Positions 1 to 9,523 of a stretch of DNA of 64,000 bases are shown here, one piece after another (the first letter of the stretch is position 1; every line of letters starts with the position of its first letter). Origin of the DNA: Tahibacter sp042701255 (GTDB lineage Bacteria; Pseudomonadota; Gammaproteobacteria; Xanthomonadales; Rhodanobacteraceae); NCBI RefSeq assembly GCF_042701255.1, contig NZ_CP170554.1, forward strand, positions 2,542,001 to 2,606,000, written 5' to 3'. The notes beneath the pieces were generated by a model that was not told the DNA's origin, did no database searches, and saw only the letters and a program-made list of their open reading frames with translations. Both the position numbers and the translations under genes were made by a program.

Positions 1-917
<917 letters not shown>

Positions 918-1011
918 AGCTCGCGGCGCCGCGGCTGCGCGCCGCGGCGCCGGCGGCCGTCGTACGATGCGTTTCCTTGCAGCGGGTATTCCCGTAGGAC
1001 CGGCCTGACTC

Positions 1012-2400
1012 GTGTCTGTTTCCGTTTCCGCGCGCGACGATGCAGCCCTGGTCACGCGCGAGCTGCCGACGTCTCACGATCTGCTCGCGCTGGCCGCGCT
1101 GCGGCCGGCGCGCTATCCCTGTCTGCTGCAGAGCGCGGCCACGGCGGCCAATGCGCGCTGGGACGTGCTCGCGGCATTCCCGCAGGACGTAATCGCGCTC
1201 GATCAGGCCGGCCGCATCCGTGATGCGCAAGGCCTGACCGGCGAAACCGATTTTCTCGCGGCGCTCGACAGGCGCTGGCAGGCCGAACGCCAGCCGCGCT
1301 CGGCCTCGGCCGACGCACTGCCGTTCCGCGGCGGCTGGGCCGTGTTTCTCGCCTACGAACTGGCCGCGCTCGTGGAACCCGTGCTGCAGCTGCCGGCCGC
1401 GCCCGATGCGGCCCTGCCGCGCGCGATCGCCTTGCGCTGTCCGGTCGGCGTGCTCGTCGATCACGTGCAGGGCCGTACCGTGCTCGTGGCCGAAGTCGCA
1501 CACGCGGAACTGCTCGATCTCGTCGAAGCCGATCTTGCCGCCGCCGCAGCGCCCTCACCGCAGACCCTGACACTGGCCGCGCTGGACGAAGATCCGGCGC
1601 CGGCCTTCATCGCCGGCGTCGCGCGCATCCAGGACTACCTGCGTGCCGGCGACGTGTTCCAGGTCAATCTCTCGCGCGAATGGCGCGCGCGGCTCGCCGC
1701 GGCGACGTCGCCGGCGCAGCTGTACGCGAACCTGCGCGCGGCCAATCCGGCGCCGTTCGCCGGACTGTTCCAGGGCGAGGGCTGGGCGGTGATCTCGTCC
1801 TCGCCCGAGCGCCTCGTCAGCGTGCGCGGCAACCTCGCGCAGACCCGGCCGATCGCCGGCACGCGGCCGCGCTTCGCCGGCGACGACGACGCGGCGCGCA
1901 TCCGCGAGCTCGTCGGTCATCCCAAGGAACGTGCCGAGCACGTCATGCTCATCGATCTCGAACGCAACGACCTCGGCCGCGTCGCGCGGCCCGGCAGCGT
2001 CGTCGTCGACGAGCTCATGAGCGTGGAGACCTATGCCCACGTGCATCACATCGTCTCCAACGTGCGCGCGCTGCTGCGCGCCGGCGTCACGCCGGGCGAG
2101 GTGATACGCGCAGTGTTTCCGGGCGGCACGATCACCGGCTGCCCCAAGGTGCGCTGCATGCAGATCATCGCCGAGCTCGAAGGCGTGGGCCGAGGCGCGT
2201 ATACCGGCGCATTCGGCTATCTGAACCGCGACGGCGACCTCGATCTGAACATCCTGATCCGCACGATCACGCAGAGCGGTACGCAACTGCGCTGGCGCGC
2301 CGGCGCCGGCATCGTCGTCGACTCCGACGCCGCGCGCGAACTCGACGAGACGCGGCACAAGGCGCGCGGTCTGCTGCGCGCGCTGGGGCTGGCCGGGTGA
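1012..2400 (+). CDS. pabB: aminodeoxychorismate synthase component I (PabB family)
   Basis: Chorismate-binding enzyme that with a glutaminase subunit makes 4-amino-4-deoxychorismate for folate; no pabA is in the window. GTG start at 1012; 462 residues, normal for the family. Visible motifs are FRGGWAVFLAYE, SSSPERLVSV, ERAEHVMLIDLERNDLG, FPGGTITGCPK and AYTGAFGYL. Residues 280-284 read PIAGT, whereas most PabB proteins have PIKGT with a catalytic Lys; Ala is the anthranilate synthase (TrpE) state. The pabC-like lyase overlapping its stop codon argues for folate rather than tryptophan. The exact reaction is therefore inferred from context; a TrpE-like activity is the main alternative. Confidence 0.85.
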   Translation: MSVSVSARDDAALVTRELPTSHDLLALAALRPARYPCLLQSAATAANARWDVLAAFPQDVIALDQAGRIRDAQGLTGETDFLAALDRRWQAERQPRSASADALPFRGGWAVFLAYELAALVEPVLQLPAAPDAALPRAIALRCPVGVLVDHVQGRTVLVAEVAHAELLDLVEADLAAAAAPSPQTLTLAALDEDPAPAFIAGVARIQDYLRAGDVFQVNLSREWRARLAAATSPAQLYANLRAANPAPFAGLFQGEGWAVISSSPERLVSVRGNLAQTRPIAGTRPRFAGDDDAARIRELVGHPKERAEHVMLIDLERNDLGRVARPGSVVVDELMSVETYAHVHHIVSNVRALLRAGVTPGEVIRAVFPGGTITGCPKVRCMQIIAELEGVGRGAYTGAFGYLNRDGDLDLNILIRTITQSGTQLRWRAGAGIVVDSDAARELDETRHKARGLLRALGLAG

Positions 2401-3221
2401 ACGCGCGCGTCTACGTCGACGGCGTGGCCGGCGGTCGCGTGCCGGCGCTCGATCGCGGCCTGCTCTACGGCGACGGCCTGTTCGAAACCGTGCTGTTCGT
2501 CTCCGGCACCGCGCCGCTCTGGTCGCGGCACCTGGCGCGACTGCAGGACGGCGCGCAGCGCTTGAACCTGCCGCTGCCGCCGCTGCCGGCGATACACGAC
2601 ACCGCCGTGCAGGCCGCGGCCGGACTCGCGCGCGCCGCCGTGCGCATCAGCGTGACGCGCGGCGTCGGCGAGCGCGGCTATGCACCGCCGGCACAGGCCG
2701 CGCCGTGCTGGATCGTCAGCGCCGCTGCGGCGCCGGCCGTTCCGGCGGATTGGTATGCCCGGGGAATCCGGGTACGCTGCTGCCGTTTGCGTCTCGCCGC
2801 ACAGCCGGCGCTGGCCGGCATCAAGCATCTGAACCGGCTCGAGAACGTGCTCGCGCGCGCCGAGTGGACGGATGCGGCCATCGCCGAGGGGCTGCTCGGC
2901 GATCGCGACGGTCACGTGATCGGCGCGACCGCGGCGAACCTGTTCGCGGTCCGCGACGGACGTCTGCATACGCCGGCCGTGGACGAGTGCGGCGTCGCCG
3001 GCGTCGCGCGCGCCGAAGTGCTGGCGCGACGCGAGACCGTGATCGGCCGGCTGACCTGGGAAGAATTGATGCGAGCCGACGAAATATTCCTGACCTCGAG
3101 CCTGCGCGGCATCCTGCCGGTCGCGGCCATCGACGAGAACGCATTCACGCCGGGCCCGGTCGCGCGCGATCTGCAGGCGCAGTGGCGCGCCGCAGGACTG
3201 ATGGAAACGACGCATGGCTAA
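2397..3221 (+). CDS. pabC: aminodeoxychorismate lyase
   Basis: PLP fold-type IV enzyme that splits 4-amino-4-deoxychorismate into p-aminobenzoate and pyruvate. The start is the GTG at 2397, which shares bases with the pabB stop (GTGA), so translation is probably coupled. This gives 274 residues, the usual length. N-terminal DRGLLYGDGLFETV is the family signature. The PLP-Lys is in AGIKHLNRLENVLA, followed by a Thr/Ser-rich phosphate-binding segment FLTSSLRGILPV near the C terminus. It overlaps mltG by 8 bases. A branched-chain aminotransferase or D-amino acid transaminase is possible from fold alone, but the pabB neighbour settles it. Confidence 0.92.
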   Translation: MNARVYVDGVAGGRVPALDRGLLYGDGLFETVLFVSGTAPLWSRHLARLQDGAQRLNLPLPPLPAIHDTAVQAAAGLARAAVRISVTRGVGERGYAPPAQAAPCWIVSAAAAPAVPADWYARGIRVRCCRLRLAAQPALAGIKHLNRLENVLARAEWTDAAIAEGLLGDRDGHVIGATAANLFAVRDGRLHTPAVDECGVAGVARAEVLARRETVIGRLTWEELMRADEIFLTSSLRGILPVAAIDENAFTPGPVARDLQAQWRAAGLMETTHG

Positions 3222-4266
3222 ACCTCGCAAACCGCGCCGTGCGCGCTCCTCCGGCGGCAGTTTCGTTCGCGTGCTGGCCTGGCTGGTGCTGCTCGGCCTG
3301 ATCGCCGGGGGCTGGCTGCTGTGGCAGGACTGGAACCGGTTCGTCGACACGCCGCTGCGCGTGGAATCGGCAGCCGTGCTCGACGTGCCGTCGGGCGCAT
3401 CGTTCGCGGCCATACGCCGGCAGATCCGCGAGGCCGGTTTCAGCGACGCGCACGATCTGTACTGGCGCGCGCTGGCCCAGCGCATGGGCGTGGCTTCGCG
3501 CCTGCGCGCCGGTGAGTACGCCGTGCCGACGGGCACGACGCCGCGCGAACTGCTGCGGCGCATGTCCATCGGCGACGTGATCCAGCACCGCTTCACCATC
3601 GTCGAAGGCTGGACCTTCCGCCAGCTGCGCACGGCGCTGGCCGGCGAGAACGGACTGCGCCAGACGCTGACCACGCAGTCGGATGCCGAGATCATGCGCG
3701 AGCTCGGCGCCGGCGCCGAGCATCCGGAAGGCCGCTTCCTGCCCGAGACCTATGTCTGGACGCGCGGCGACAGCGACCTGCAGGTACTGCGCCGCTCCTA
3801 CGATGCGATGCGCCGGACCCTGGACGAGGTCTGGGCCGCGCGAGCGCCGGAGCTGCCGCTGGAATCGCCGTATCAGGCGCTGATCCTCGCCTCGGTCGTC
3901 GAGCGCGAGACCGGCAAGGCCGAGGAGCGTCCGCAGATCGCCGGCGTGTTCGCGCGCCGCCTGCGCATGGGCATGAAACTGCAGACCGATCCGAGCGTGA
4001 TCTACGGCCTGGGCGCGGGCTTCGACGGCAATCTGCGCCGGCGCGATCTGGAAACCGACACGCCGTACAACACCTATACGCGCACCGGCCTGCCGCCGAC
4101 GCCGATCGCATTGCCGGGCCTCGCCGCGCTGCGTGCCGCCGTGCAGCCGGCGCCCGGCAACGCGCTGTATTTCGTCGCGCGCGGCGACGGTTCGCACGAG
4201 TTCAGCGCCGATCTCGACGCGCACAACCGCGCGGTCGCGCGCTACCAGCTGCGGCGCAATCCATGA
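3214..4266 (+). CDS. mltG: endolytic murein transglycosylase MltG (YceG)
   Basis: Inner-membrane lytic transglycosylase that cleaves nascent peptidoglycan strands and sets glycan length. 350 residues: a short basic cytoplasmic N terminus (KPRKPRRAR), one transmembrane helix at about 16-38 (LAWLVLLGLIAGGWLLW), a LysM-like segment and the YceG domain. The catalytic Glu lies in ASVVERETGKAEER, followed by GMKLQTDPSVIYGLG and the conserved end block TGLPPTPIALPG...ALYFVARGDGSHEFS. It overlaps pabC by 8 bases and tmk by 4 (ATGA), so it belongs to a translationally coupled operon. Confidence 0.95.
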   Translation: MAKPRKPRRARSSGGSFVRVLAWLVLLGLIAGGWLLWQDWNRFVDTPLRVESAAVLDVPSGASFAAIRRQIREAGFSDAHDLYWRALAQRMGVASRLRAGEYAVPTGTTPRELLRRMSIGDVIQHRFTIVEGWTFRQLRTALAGENGLRQTLTTQSDAEIMRELGAGAEHPEGRFLPETYVWTRGDSDLQVLRRSYDAMRRTLDEVWAARAPELPLESPYQALILASVVERETGKAEERPQIAGVFARRLRMGMKLQTDPSVIYGLGAGFDGNLRRRDLETDTPYNTYTRTGLPPTPIALPGLAALRAAVQPAPGNALYFVARGDGSHEFSADLDAHNRAVARYQLRRNP

Positions 4267-4910
4267 GCGCGCGCCGCGGCGGCTTCATCACGCTCGAAGG
4301 CGGCGAGGGCGCCGGCAAGAGCACCGTGCTCGGCAAGGTGCGCGAGCGCCTCGCCGACGCCGGCATCGACGCGCTGTTCACGCGCGAACCCGGCGGCACC
4401 GTGGCCGGCGAAGCGATACGCGGACTGCTGCTCGATCCGGCCTATCGCGGCCTCTGCGCCGAGTCCGAACTGCTGCTGATGTTCGCCGCGCGCGCGCAGC
4501 TCGTGCGCGAGCAGATCGCGCCGGCGCTCGCCGCCGGCCGCTGGGTGCTCAGCGACCGCTTCACCGACGCGAGCTTCGCCTACCAGGGCGGCGGGCGCGG
4601 CCAGCCCGAGGCACGCATCGCCGATCTCGAATCCTGGGCCGCCGACGGCCTGCGCCCGGATCTGACCCTGCTGCTGGATCTGCCGGTCGCCCAGGGCCTC
4701 GCCCGCGCCGGTGCGCGCGGCGGCACGGCCGACCGCATCGAGCAGGAGCGCGAGGATTTCTTCGAACGCGTGCGCGCCGCCTACCGCGCGCGTGCCGCGG
4801 CCGATCCGGCGCGCTTCCGCGTCATCGACGCGAGCCGGCCGCTGGCCGGGGTGCTGGATCAGGTCGACGCCGTGCTCGACGCCTTCTTCGCGCAGCGGGG
4901 CAGCGCATGA
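4263..4910 (+). CDS. tmk: thymidylate kinase
   Basis: Phosphorylates dTMP to dTDP in dTTP synthesis. 215 residues. The P-loop is GGEGAGKST near residue 13; the DR(F/Y) motif SDRFTDASFAYQGGGRG binds dTMP. The LID region after LLLDLPVAQGLARAGARGG carries basic residues as in the type II (E. coli-like) enzymes. It overlaps mltG (ATGA) and holB (ATGA) by 4 bases each. The pairing tmk-holB is widely conserved. Confidence 0.96.
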   Translation: MSARRGGFITLEGGEGAGKSTVLGKVRERLADAGIDALFTREPGGTVAGEAIRGLLLDPAYRGLCAESELLLMFAARAQLVREQIAPALAAGRWVLSDRFTDASFAYQGGGRGQPEARIADLESWAADGLRPDLTLLLDLPVAQGLARAGARGGTADRIEQEREDFFERVRAAYRARAAADPARFRVIDASRPLAGVLDQVDAVLDAFFAQRGSA

Positions 4911-5875
4911 GCCTGGCTGATTGGAATCGTCCACTCTGGAACAATGTGCTCGAGCGCCGGCGCCGCGGTGCGATGCCGCATGCGCTGCTGCTGGCCGGTC
5001 CGGCCGGTCTCGGCAAGCGCGCGTTCGGCGCCGCGCTGGCCGCATTGCTGCTCTGCGAAAACCCCGGTGACGTGGCCTGCGGCAGCTGCCGCAGCTGCCT
5101 GCTCGTCGCGGCCGGCAGCCATCCGGATCGCGTCGAGCTCAATCTGGAACTCCGCGACGACGGCAAGACGCTGCGCACCGAGATCGTCGTCGAGCAGATC
5201 CGCGTGCTGTCGCAGCGGCTGTCCATGACCGCGCAGTTCGGCGGCCATCAGGTCGCCCTGATCGATCCGGCCGACCTCATGAACACCGCCGCGGCCAATG
5301 CGCTGCTCAAGACCCTGGAGGAGCCCGGCGCCGGCACGGTCATGATCCTGATCAGCGACCAGTTCGCGCGCCTGCCGGCGACGATTCGTTCGCGCTGCCA
5401 GCGCCTGGACTTCGGCCTGCCGAATGCAGCCGAGGCCATGGCCTGGCTCAAGCGCCAGGGCGTGGACGGCGCGGCGCAGGCGCTGGAAGCCGCGGCCGGC
5501 AATCCCGGCCTCGCGCTGGAGCTCGCGCGCGGCGGCGGTCTCGCGCTGCGCACCGAAGTCGCCAGCGATCTGGCCAACCTCTGGGCGCGCAAGGCCGGAC
5601 CGGCCGAAGTCGCCAATCGCTGGGCCAAGAGCGAGGCGGAACGCCGCTGCTGGTTCGCCGCGCAGCTGGCCGAAGCCGAGGCCGCGGCCCAGGCGCGCGC
5701 GGCGCGCGGCCCGCTCGCCTTGACCGCCATCAGCGATTTCAACAAGCTAGCGCAATGGTTCCGCGAGGCGGGCCGGGTACGCGAGCAATTGCGCACGCCG
5801 GTGCGCAGCGAACTGCTTCTGTTGGAATTGCTGCTGGCCTGGCGCGCATTGGCGCCGGCCGCAAGGAGGGCGTGA
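4907..5875 (+). CDS. holB: DNA polymerase III delta' subunit
   Basis: Clamp-loader subunit of the replicative polymerase. 322 residues from the ATG at 4907, which overlaps the tmk stop. The N-terminal AAA+ domain has a modified P-loop (AGPAGLGKRAF) and a zinc module C-x8-C-x2-C-x2-C (CENPGDVACGSCRSC). The block NALLKTLEEPGAGTVMILIS and the SRC motif (IRSRCQRLDF) identify the gamma/delta' family. The C-terminal helical part is less conserved. It is followed one base later by pilZ, the usual order in gammaproteobacteria. Confidence 0.95.
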   Translation: MSLADWNRPLWNNVLERRRRGAMPHALLLAGPAGLGKRAFGAALAALLLCENPGDVACGSCRSCLLVAAGSHPDRVELNLELRDDGKTLRTEIVVEQIRVLSQRLSMTAQFGGHQVALIDPADLMNTAAANALLKTLEEPGAGTVMILISDQFARLPATIRSRCQRLDFGLPNAAEAMAWLKRQGVDGAAQALEAAAGNPGLALELARGGGLALRTEVASDLANLWARKAGPAEVANRWAKSEAERRCWFAAQLAEAEAAAQARAARGPLALTAISDFNKLAQWFREAGRVREQLRTPVRSELLLLELLLAWRALAPAARRA

Positions 5876-5876
5876 C

Positions 5877-6242
5877 ATGGCAACCCCGGCAATGGGCGGC
5901 ATGCCGCGACAGGGCATCCTGTCGCTGGCGATCAAGGACAGGGGCGCGCTGTACAACGCCTACATGCCGTTCGTGAAGCACGGCGGGCTGTTCGTTCCGA
6001 CGGCCAAGCGCTATTCGCTCGGCGACGAAGTCTTCATCCTGCTGACCCTGATGGAAGAAAAGGATCGCCTGCCGGTCGCCGGCAAGGTGGTCTGGATCAC
6101 GCCGCCGGGCGCCCAGGGCAACCGCACGGCCGGCATCGGCGTGCAGTTCAACGAGTCTGCAGACGGCGACACCGCGCGGACCAAGATCGAATCGATACTC
6201 GCCGGCATCCTCGGGTCGGACCGTCCGACCCATACGATGTGA
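5877..6242 (+). CDS. pilZ: type IV pilus assembly protein PilZ
   Basis: Single-domain PilZ protein of 121 residues needed for type IV pilus biogenesis. The sequence has LAIKDRGALYNAYMPFVKHGGLFVPT and LVWI-like core strands, but no RxxxR...D/NxSxxG c-di-GMP signature. This is the known state of the founding PilZ, which in Xanthomonas binds the assembly ATPase PilB and the EAL protein FimX (family knowledge). It is one base after holB, and its stop overlaps the next ATG. A FimX-like gene lies 3.8 kb downstream, which may be functionally linked; that link is inference. Confidence 0.93.
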   Translation: MATPAMGGMPRQGILSLAIKDRGALYNAYMPFVKHGGLFVPTAKRYSLGDEVFILLTLMEEKDRLPVAGKVVWITPPGAQGNRTAGIGVQFNESADGDTARTKIESILAGILGSDRPTHTM

Positions 6243-7153
6243 TGCGGGTCCTGATCCTCGGCGCCGGCGCGACCGGCGCCTATTTCGGCGCGCGGCTGAT
6301 CCAGTCGGGCAGCGCCGTGTCGTTCCTCGTGCGTCCGGCCCGCGCCGAGCGGCTGCGTCAGGACGGCCTGCGCGTGCTGAGTCCGCACGGCGATTTCTCC
6401 GGCGCCGTCGACGTCCTGACCAGCCTGCCGACCGGTCGTCATTTCGACCTGATCCTGCTGGCCTGCAAGGCCTACGACCTGGATACCGCGCTTGCCGCGA
6501 TCGCGCCAGCCGTCGGTCCCGACAGCCGCGTGCTGCCATTGCTCAATGGTCTGCGCCATCTCGACGTGCTCGATCTCGCGTTCGGCGCGAGCCGCGTGCT
6601 CGGCGGCCTGTGCCACATCTCGGTGACCCTGCAGCCCGACGGCAGCGTACTGCACATGGGGCAGCCGCACCGGCTGACCTTCGGCGTGCGCGGGCCCGAT
6701 CCCGATGCTTGCCTGGACGCGATCGCGCCGGCGCTGCTCGCGGCGCCGGCGGAAGTGCGCCGCAGCGAACGCATCATCGGCGCAATGTGGGAAAAGTTCG
6801 CCTTCCTCGCGACCCTGGCGGCCATGACCTGCCTGATGCGCGGTTCCATCGGCGAGATCGGCGCGACGCCGGACGGCTTCGCGCTGCTGCGCCGCTGCTA
6901 CGAAGAAGCCTGCGCCGTCGCTGCGGCGGCCGGCCACGCGATCGCCGAACCGGCCCAGAATGATGCGATCGCGATACTGACCACGCCGGGTTCGCCGCTG
7001 AAGGCGTCGATGCTGCGCGACCTGCAGCGCGGCGGCGCGACCGAATGCGAACACATCATCGGCGACCTGGTTACGCGTGGCGAAGGGCTGGATCTGCCGT
7101 TGCTGCGGGCGGCCGTGACGCATCTGCGCGTCTACGAGGCCGGGCGGCGCTGA
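6242..7153 (+). CDS. panE: 2-dehydropantoate 2-reductase family protein
   Basis: NADPH-dependent reductase expected to turn ketopantoate into pantoate for coenzyme A synthesis. The ATG at 6242 overlaps the pilZ stop (TGATG); a GTG at 6239 is an in-frame alternative. 303 residues, matching the family. The Rossmann motif is LGAGATGAYFGARL at the N terminus. The substrate domain contains MWEKFAFLATLAAMTCLMRGSIGEI and the SMLRDLQRGGATECEHIIGD block. Many genomes carry several paralogues whose substrates differ, so the specific reaction is less sure than the family. Confidence 0.82.
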   Translation: MRVLILGAGATGAYFGARLIQSGSAVSFLVRPARAERLRQDGLRVLSPHGDFSGAVDVLTSLPTGRHFDLILLACKAYDLDTALAAIAPAVGPDSRVLPLLNGLRHLDVLDLAFGASRVLGGLCHISVTLQPDGSVLHMGQPHRLTFGVRGPDPDACLDAIAPALLAAPAEVRRSERIIGAMWEKFAFLATLAAMTCLMRGSIGEIGATPDGFALLRRCYEEACAVAAAAGHAIAEPAQNDAIAILTTPGSPLKASMLRDLQRGGATECEHIIGDLVTRGEGLDLPLLRAAVTHLRVYEAGRR

Positions 7154-7313
7154 CCGGAATTTCTGCGCGCTGCGACGGCGCAGCGCCGGGTGCTTCCGCG
7201 CCTGCTGGCGGTGTTGCCGGATGAGGTTCGGACGACCGCAACGGCGGTGATGTCTGCGTCGCAGCCGAAAGCCCGCAGCCCGCACCGCGAGGCCGGCAGC
7301 GCGCTGTGAGCCG

Positions 7314-7340
7314 GCCTCTCTCCCGCGACGGGAGAGAGGC
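7314..7340. terminator. hairpin between convergent genes, probable bidirectional terminator
   Basis: Perfect 11-bp stem (GCCTCTCTCCC / GGGAGAGAGGC) with loop GCGAC, followed by only three T on the plus strand. It lies between the panE-like gene and the reverse FadB-like gene, where a shared terminator is expected. The CTCTCCCGCG core resembles a related element at 47291-47315. Confidence 0.55.
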
Positions 7341-7352
7341 GTTTGCGGCGGA

Positions 7353-9389
7353 TCAGCCCAGACGGTCCCAGCCGTCCTTGGGCGCGAAGCGCTTGCCGTA
7401 GCGGCTGGCCAGGGTTTCGAGCTGGGCCTTGACCGCGGCCGCGCCTTCGCTGCGGATGTGCGCGATCGGGCCGCCGCGGAACGGCGCGAAGCCGGTGCCG
7501 AATATCACGCCCGCGTCGAGCAGGTCGGCGTTCTCGACCACGCCTTCGGCCAGGCAGGCCACCGATTCGTTGAGCATCGGCAGGATCATGCGCTCGGTGA
7601 TGTCGGCCGGCGCCTCGTAGTTCGGGTCGACCTGCGGCTTGACCGGCTTGCCGTCCTGCCAGACGTAGAAACCCTGACCGTCCTTCTTGCCGCGCTTGCC
7701 CGATTCGAGCAGCGCTTCCATGCCCTTGGGCAGATCCAGGCCGAGGAACTCGGCGAGGATCTTGCCGACCGAGGCGCAGACGTCGAGGCCGACCGTGTCG
7801 GCCAGCTCGATCGGACCCATGGGCATGCCGAACTTCTTCGCCGCCTTGTCCAGCACCGGGCCCGGCACGCCTTCGCTGTACAGGGTCATGGCTTCGAGCA
7901 GGTAAGGCATCAGGATGCGGTTGACGAGGAAGCCCGGCGAACTCTTGACCGGCACGGGCAGCTTGTCGATGGCCTTGCAGAAGGCCAGCGCGCGCCTGGT
8001 CGCCTCGGGATCGAGACCGTCGTGGGTCACGACCTCGACCAGCGGCATCAGCGCGACCGGATTGAAAAAGTGCAGGCCGAGGAAAAGTTGTGGCCGCGCG
8101 ACCCCGACGCTGAGCTGGTCCAGCGGAATGCTCGAGGTGTTCGTCGCGAGCAGCTCGCCTTCGTGGAACTGCGCTTCGACCTGGGCGTACAGCGCGCGTT
8201 TGGCGTCGAGGTTCTCAAAGATTGCCTCGATGACGAGATCGGCCTTGGCCACACCGTCGCCGGCGACGTCGGCCTTGAGGCGCTCCAGCGCCGGATTGAT
8301 GCGCTCGGGCGTCTTCAGGCGCTTGGTATACAGCTCGCGCGCGCGTTCGAGCGCAGGCTGTATGTACTTCATCTCGCGGTCCTGCAGGGTGACCTGGAAG
8401 CCGCGCAGCGCGCACCAGGCCGCGATGTCGCCGCCCATGACGCCGGCGCCGACGACGTGCACGTGATCGATGCCGTGGGCCACGCCGCTGCCGAGCCCCT
8501 TGAGCTGTTCCTGCAGGAAGAACACGCGGATCAGGTTGCGCGCGGTCGAGGTCTGGGCGAGCTTGGCTACCGCGCGCGCTTCGTTGTTCAGGCGCTTGCC
8601 GAGCGCGCCGCCGCGGCGCCAGGTCTCGATCAGCGCGAACGGCGCCGGGTAATGCGACGGATTGGCCTTGGCCGCGGTCTGCTTGCGCACCATCGGCGCG
8701 AGCACCTGACGCACGGGCCAGGTATTCGTGATCCAGGCCAGCGCGCGCTGCTTGAGCGGCCGCGTCGGCGGATGCAGGATCAGCTCGCGCGCTTTTTCCA
8801 CGAGCAGCTCGGGCGAGGCCAGCGCATCGACGAGGCCGATCGCGCGGGCGTTTTCTGCCGAGGCGTTGCGGCCGCTGAGCATGAATTCCAGCGCCGCCGG
8901 CGCACCGATCAGATAGGGCAGGCGGGCGCTGCCGCCCCAGCCCGGGAAGATGCCGAGCTTGACCTCGGGCAGGCCGATCCGGGTCGACGGATCGCGGCTG
9001 GCGACGCGGTAGCGGCAGGCCAGCGACAGTTCCGTGCCGCCGCCCATGCAGTGGCCGTGGATGGCCGCGACGGTACGGCAGGGCAGGCGGGCGAAGCGTT
9101 CGAACACGCGCTGGCCGTTCTGGATCGACTCGAGCACCGAGCCGGTCTTCTCGTACTGTTCGAATTCGCGGATGTCGGCGCCGGCGATGAAGCCCGCGCT
9201 CTTGGCCGAACGGACGATGACGCCCTTGGGCGGTTCGATCGTCAGGCGTTCGATGATCTCGCCGAGTTCGTCCAGCACCGCGCGCGAGAACGTATTGACG
9301 CTGGAACCGGCCCGGTCGAAGCTCAGCACGACGATGCCGTCGCTGCCGCGCTCGGTCTTCCAGTGGGAGAAGCGAAGTCCTTCGAACAT
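7353..9389 (-). CDS. bifunctional enoyl-CoA hydratase / 3-hydroxyacyl-CoA dehydrogenase (FadB/FadJ type)
   Basis: Fatty-acid beta-oxidation enzyme carrying out hydration and NAD-dependent oxidation. The start at 9389 (MFEGLRFSHWK) is preferred over an upstream in-frame ATG whose extra 39 residues look random. 678 residues. N-terminal crotonase domain: FIAGADIREFE, HGHCMGGGTELSLAC (first catalytic Glu) and GLPEVKLGIFPGWGGS (second Glu). Then the dehydrogenase domain: VVGAGVMGGDIAAWCA and HFFNPVALMPLVEVV with the catalytic His, and a C-terminal dimerisation helix region. No thiolase partner is adjacent. FadB versus FadJ cannot be decided from this window. Confidence 0.9.
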   Translation of the reverse strand: MFEGLRFSHWKTERGSDGIVVLSFDRAGSSVNTFSRAVLDELGEIIERLTIEPPKGVIVRSAKSAGFIAGADIREFEQYEKTGSVLESIQNGQRVFERFARLPCRTVAAIHGHCMGGGTELSLACRYRVASRDPSTRIGLPEVKLGIFPGWGGSARLPYLIGAPAALEFMLSGRNASAENARAIGLVDALASPELLVEKARELILHPPTRPLKQRALAWITNTWPVRQVLAPMVRKQTAAKANPSHYPAPFALIETWRRGGALGKRLNNEARAVAKLAQTSTARNLIRVFFLQEQLKGLGSGVAHGIDHVHVVGAGVMGGDIAAWCALRGFQVTLQDREMKYIQPALERARELYTKRLKTPERINPALERLKADVAGDGVAKADLVIEAIFENLDAKRALYAQVEAQFHEGELLATNTSSIPLDQLSVGVARPQLFLGLHFFNPVALMPLVEVVTHDGLDPEATRRALAFCKAIDKLPVPVKSSPGFLVNRILMPYLLEAMTLYSEGVPGPVLDKAAKKFGMPMGPIELADTVGLDVCASVGKILAEFLGLDLPKGMEALLESGKRGKKDGQGFYVWQDGKPVKPQVDPNYEAPADITERMILPMLNESVACLAEGVVENADLLDAGVIFGTGFAPFRGGPIAHIRSEGAAAVKAQLETLASRYGKRFAPKDGWDRLG

Positions 9390-9523
9390 GGCGCGGCCGG
9401 CAGCAGGTTTGGGCGGGCTATGATCCGTGCTGGCCGCGCCTCTGGTCAATCCGCGGTCAGCGGGATAATGTCTGCCGCAGTCGCAACGTCGGAGCGGGTC
9501 ATGCAAGGGGCGGTCGTCAACGC

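Noticed and set aside
1680..2396. In-frame upstream extension of pabC
   Set aside because: Arg-rich antiphase reading of pabB; the GTG at 2397 overlapping the pabB stop gives the normal PabC N terminus.
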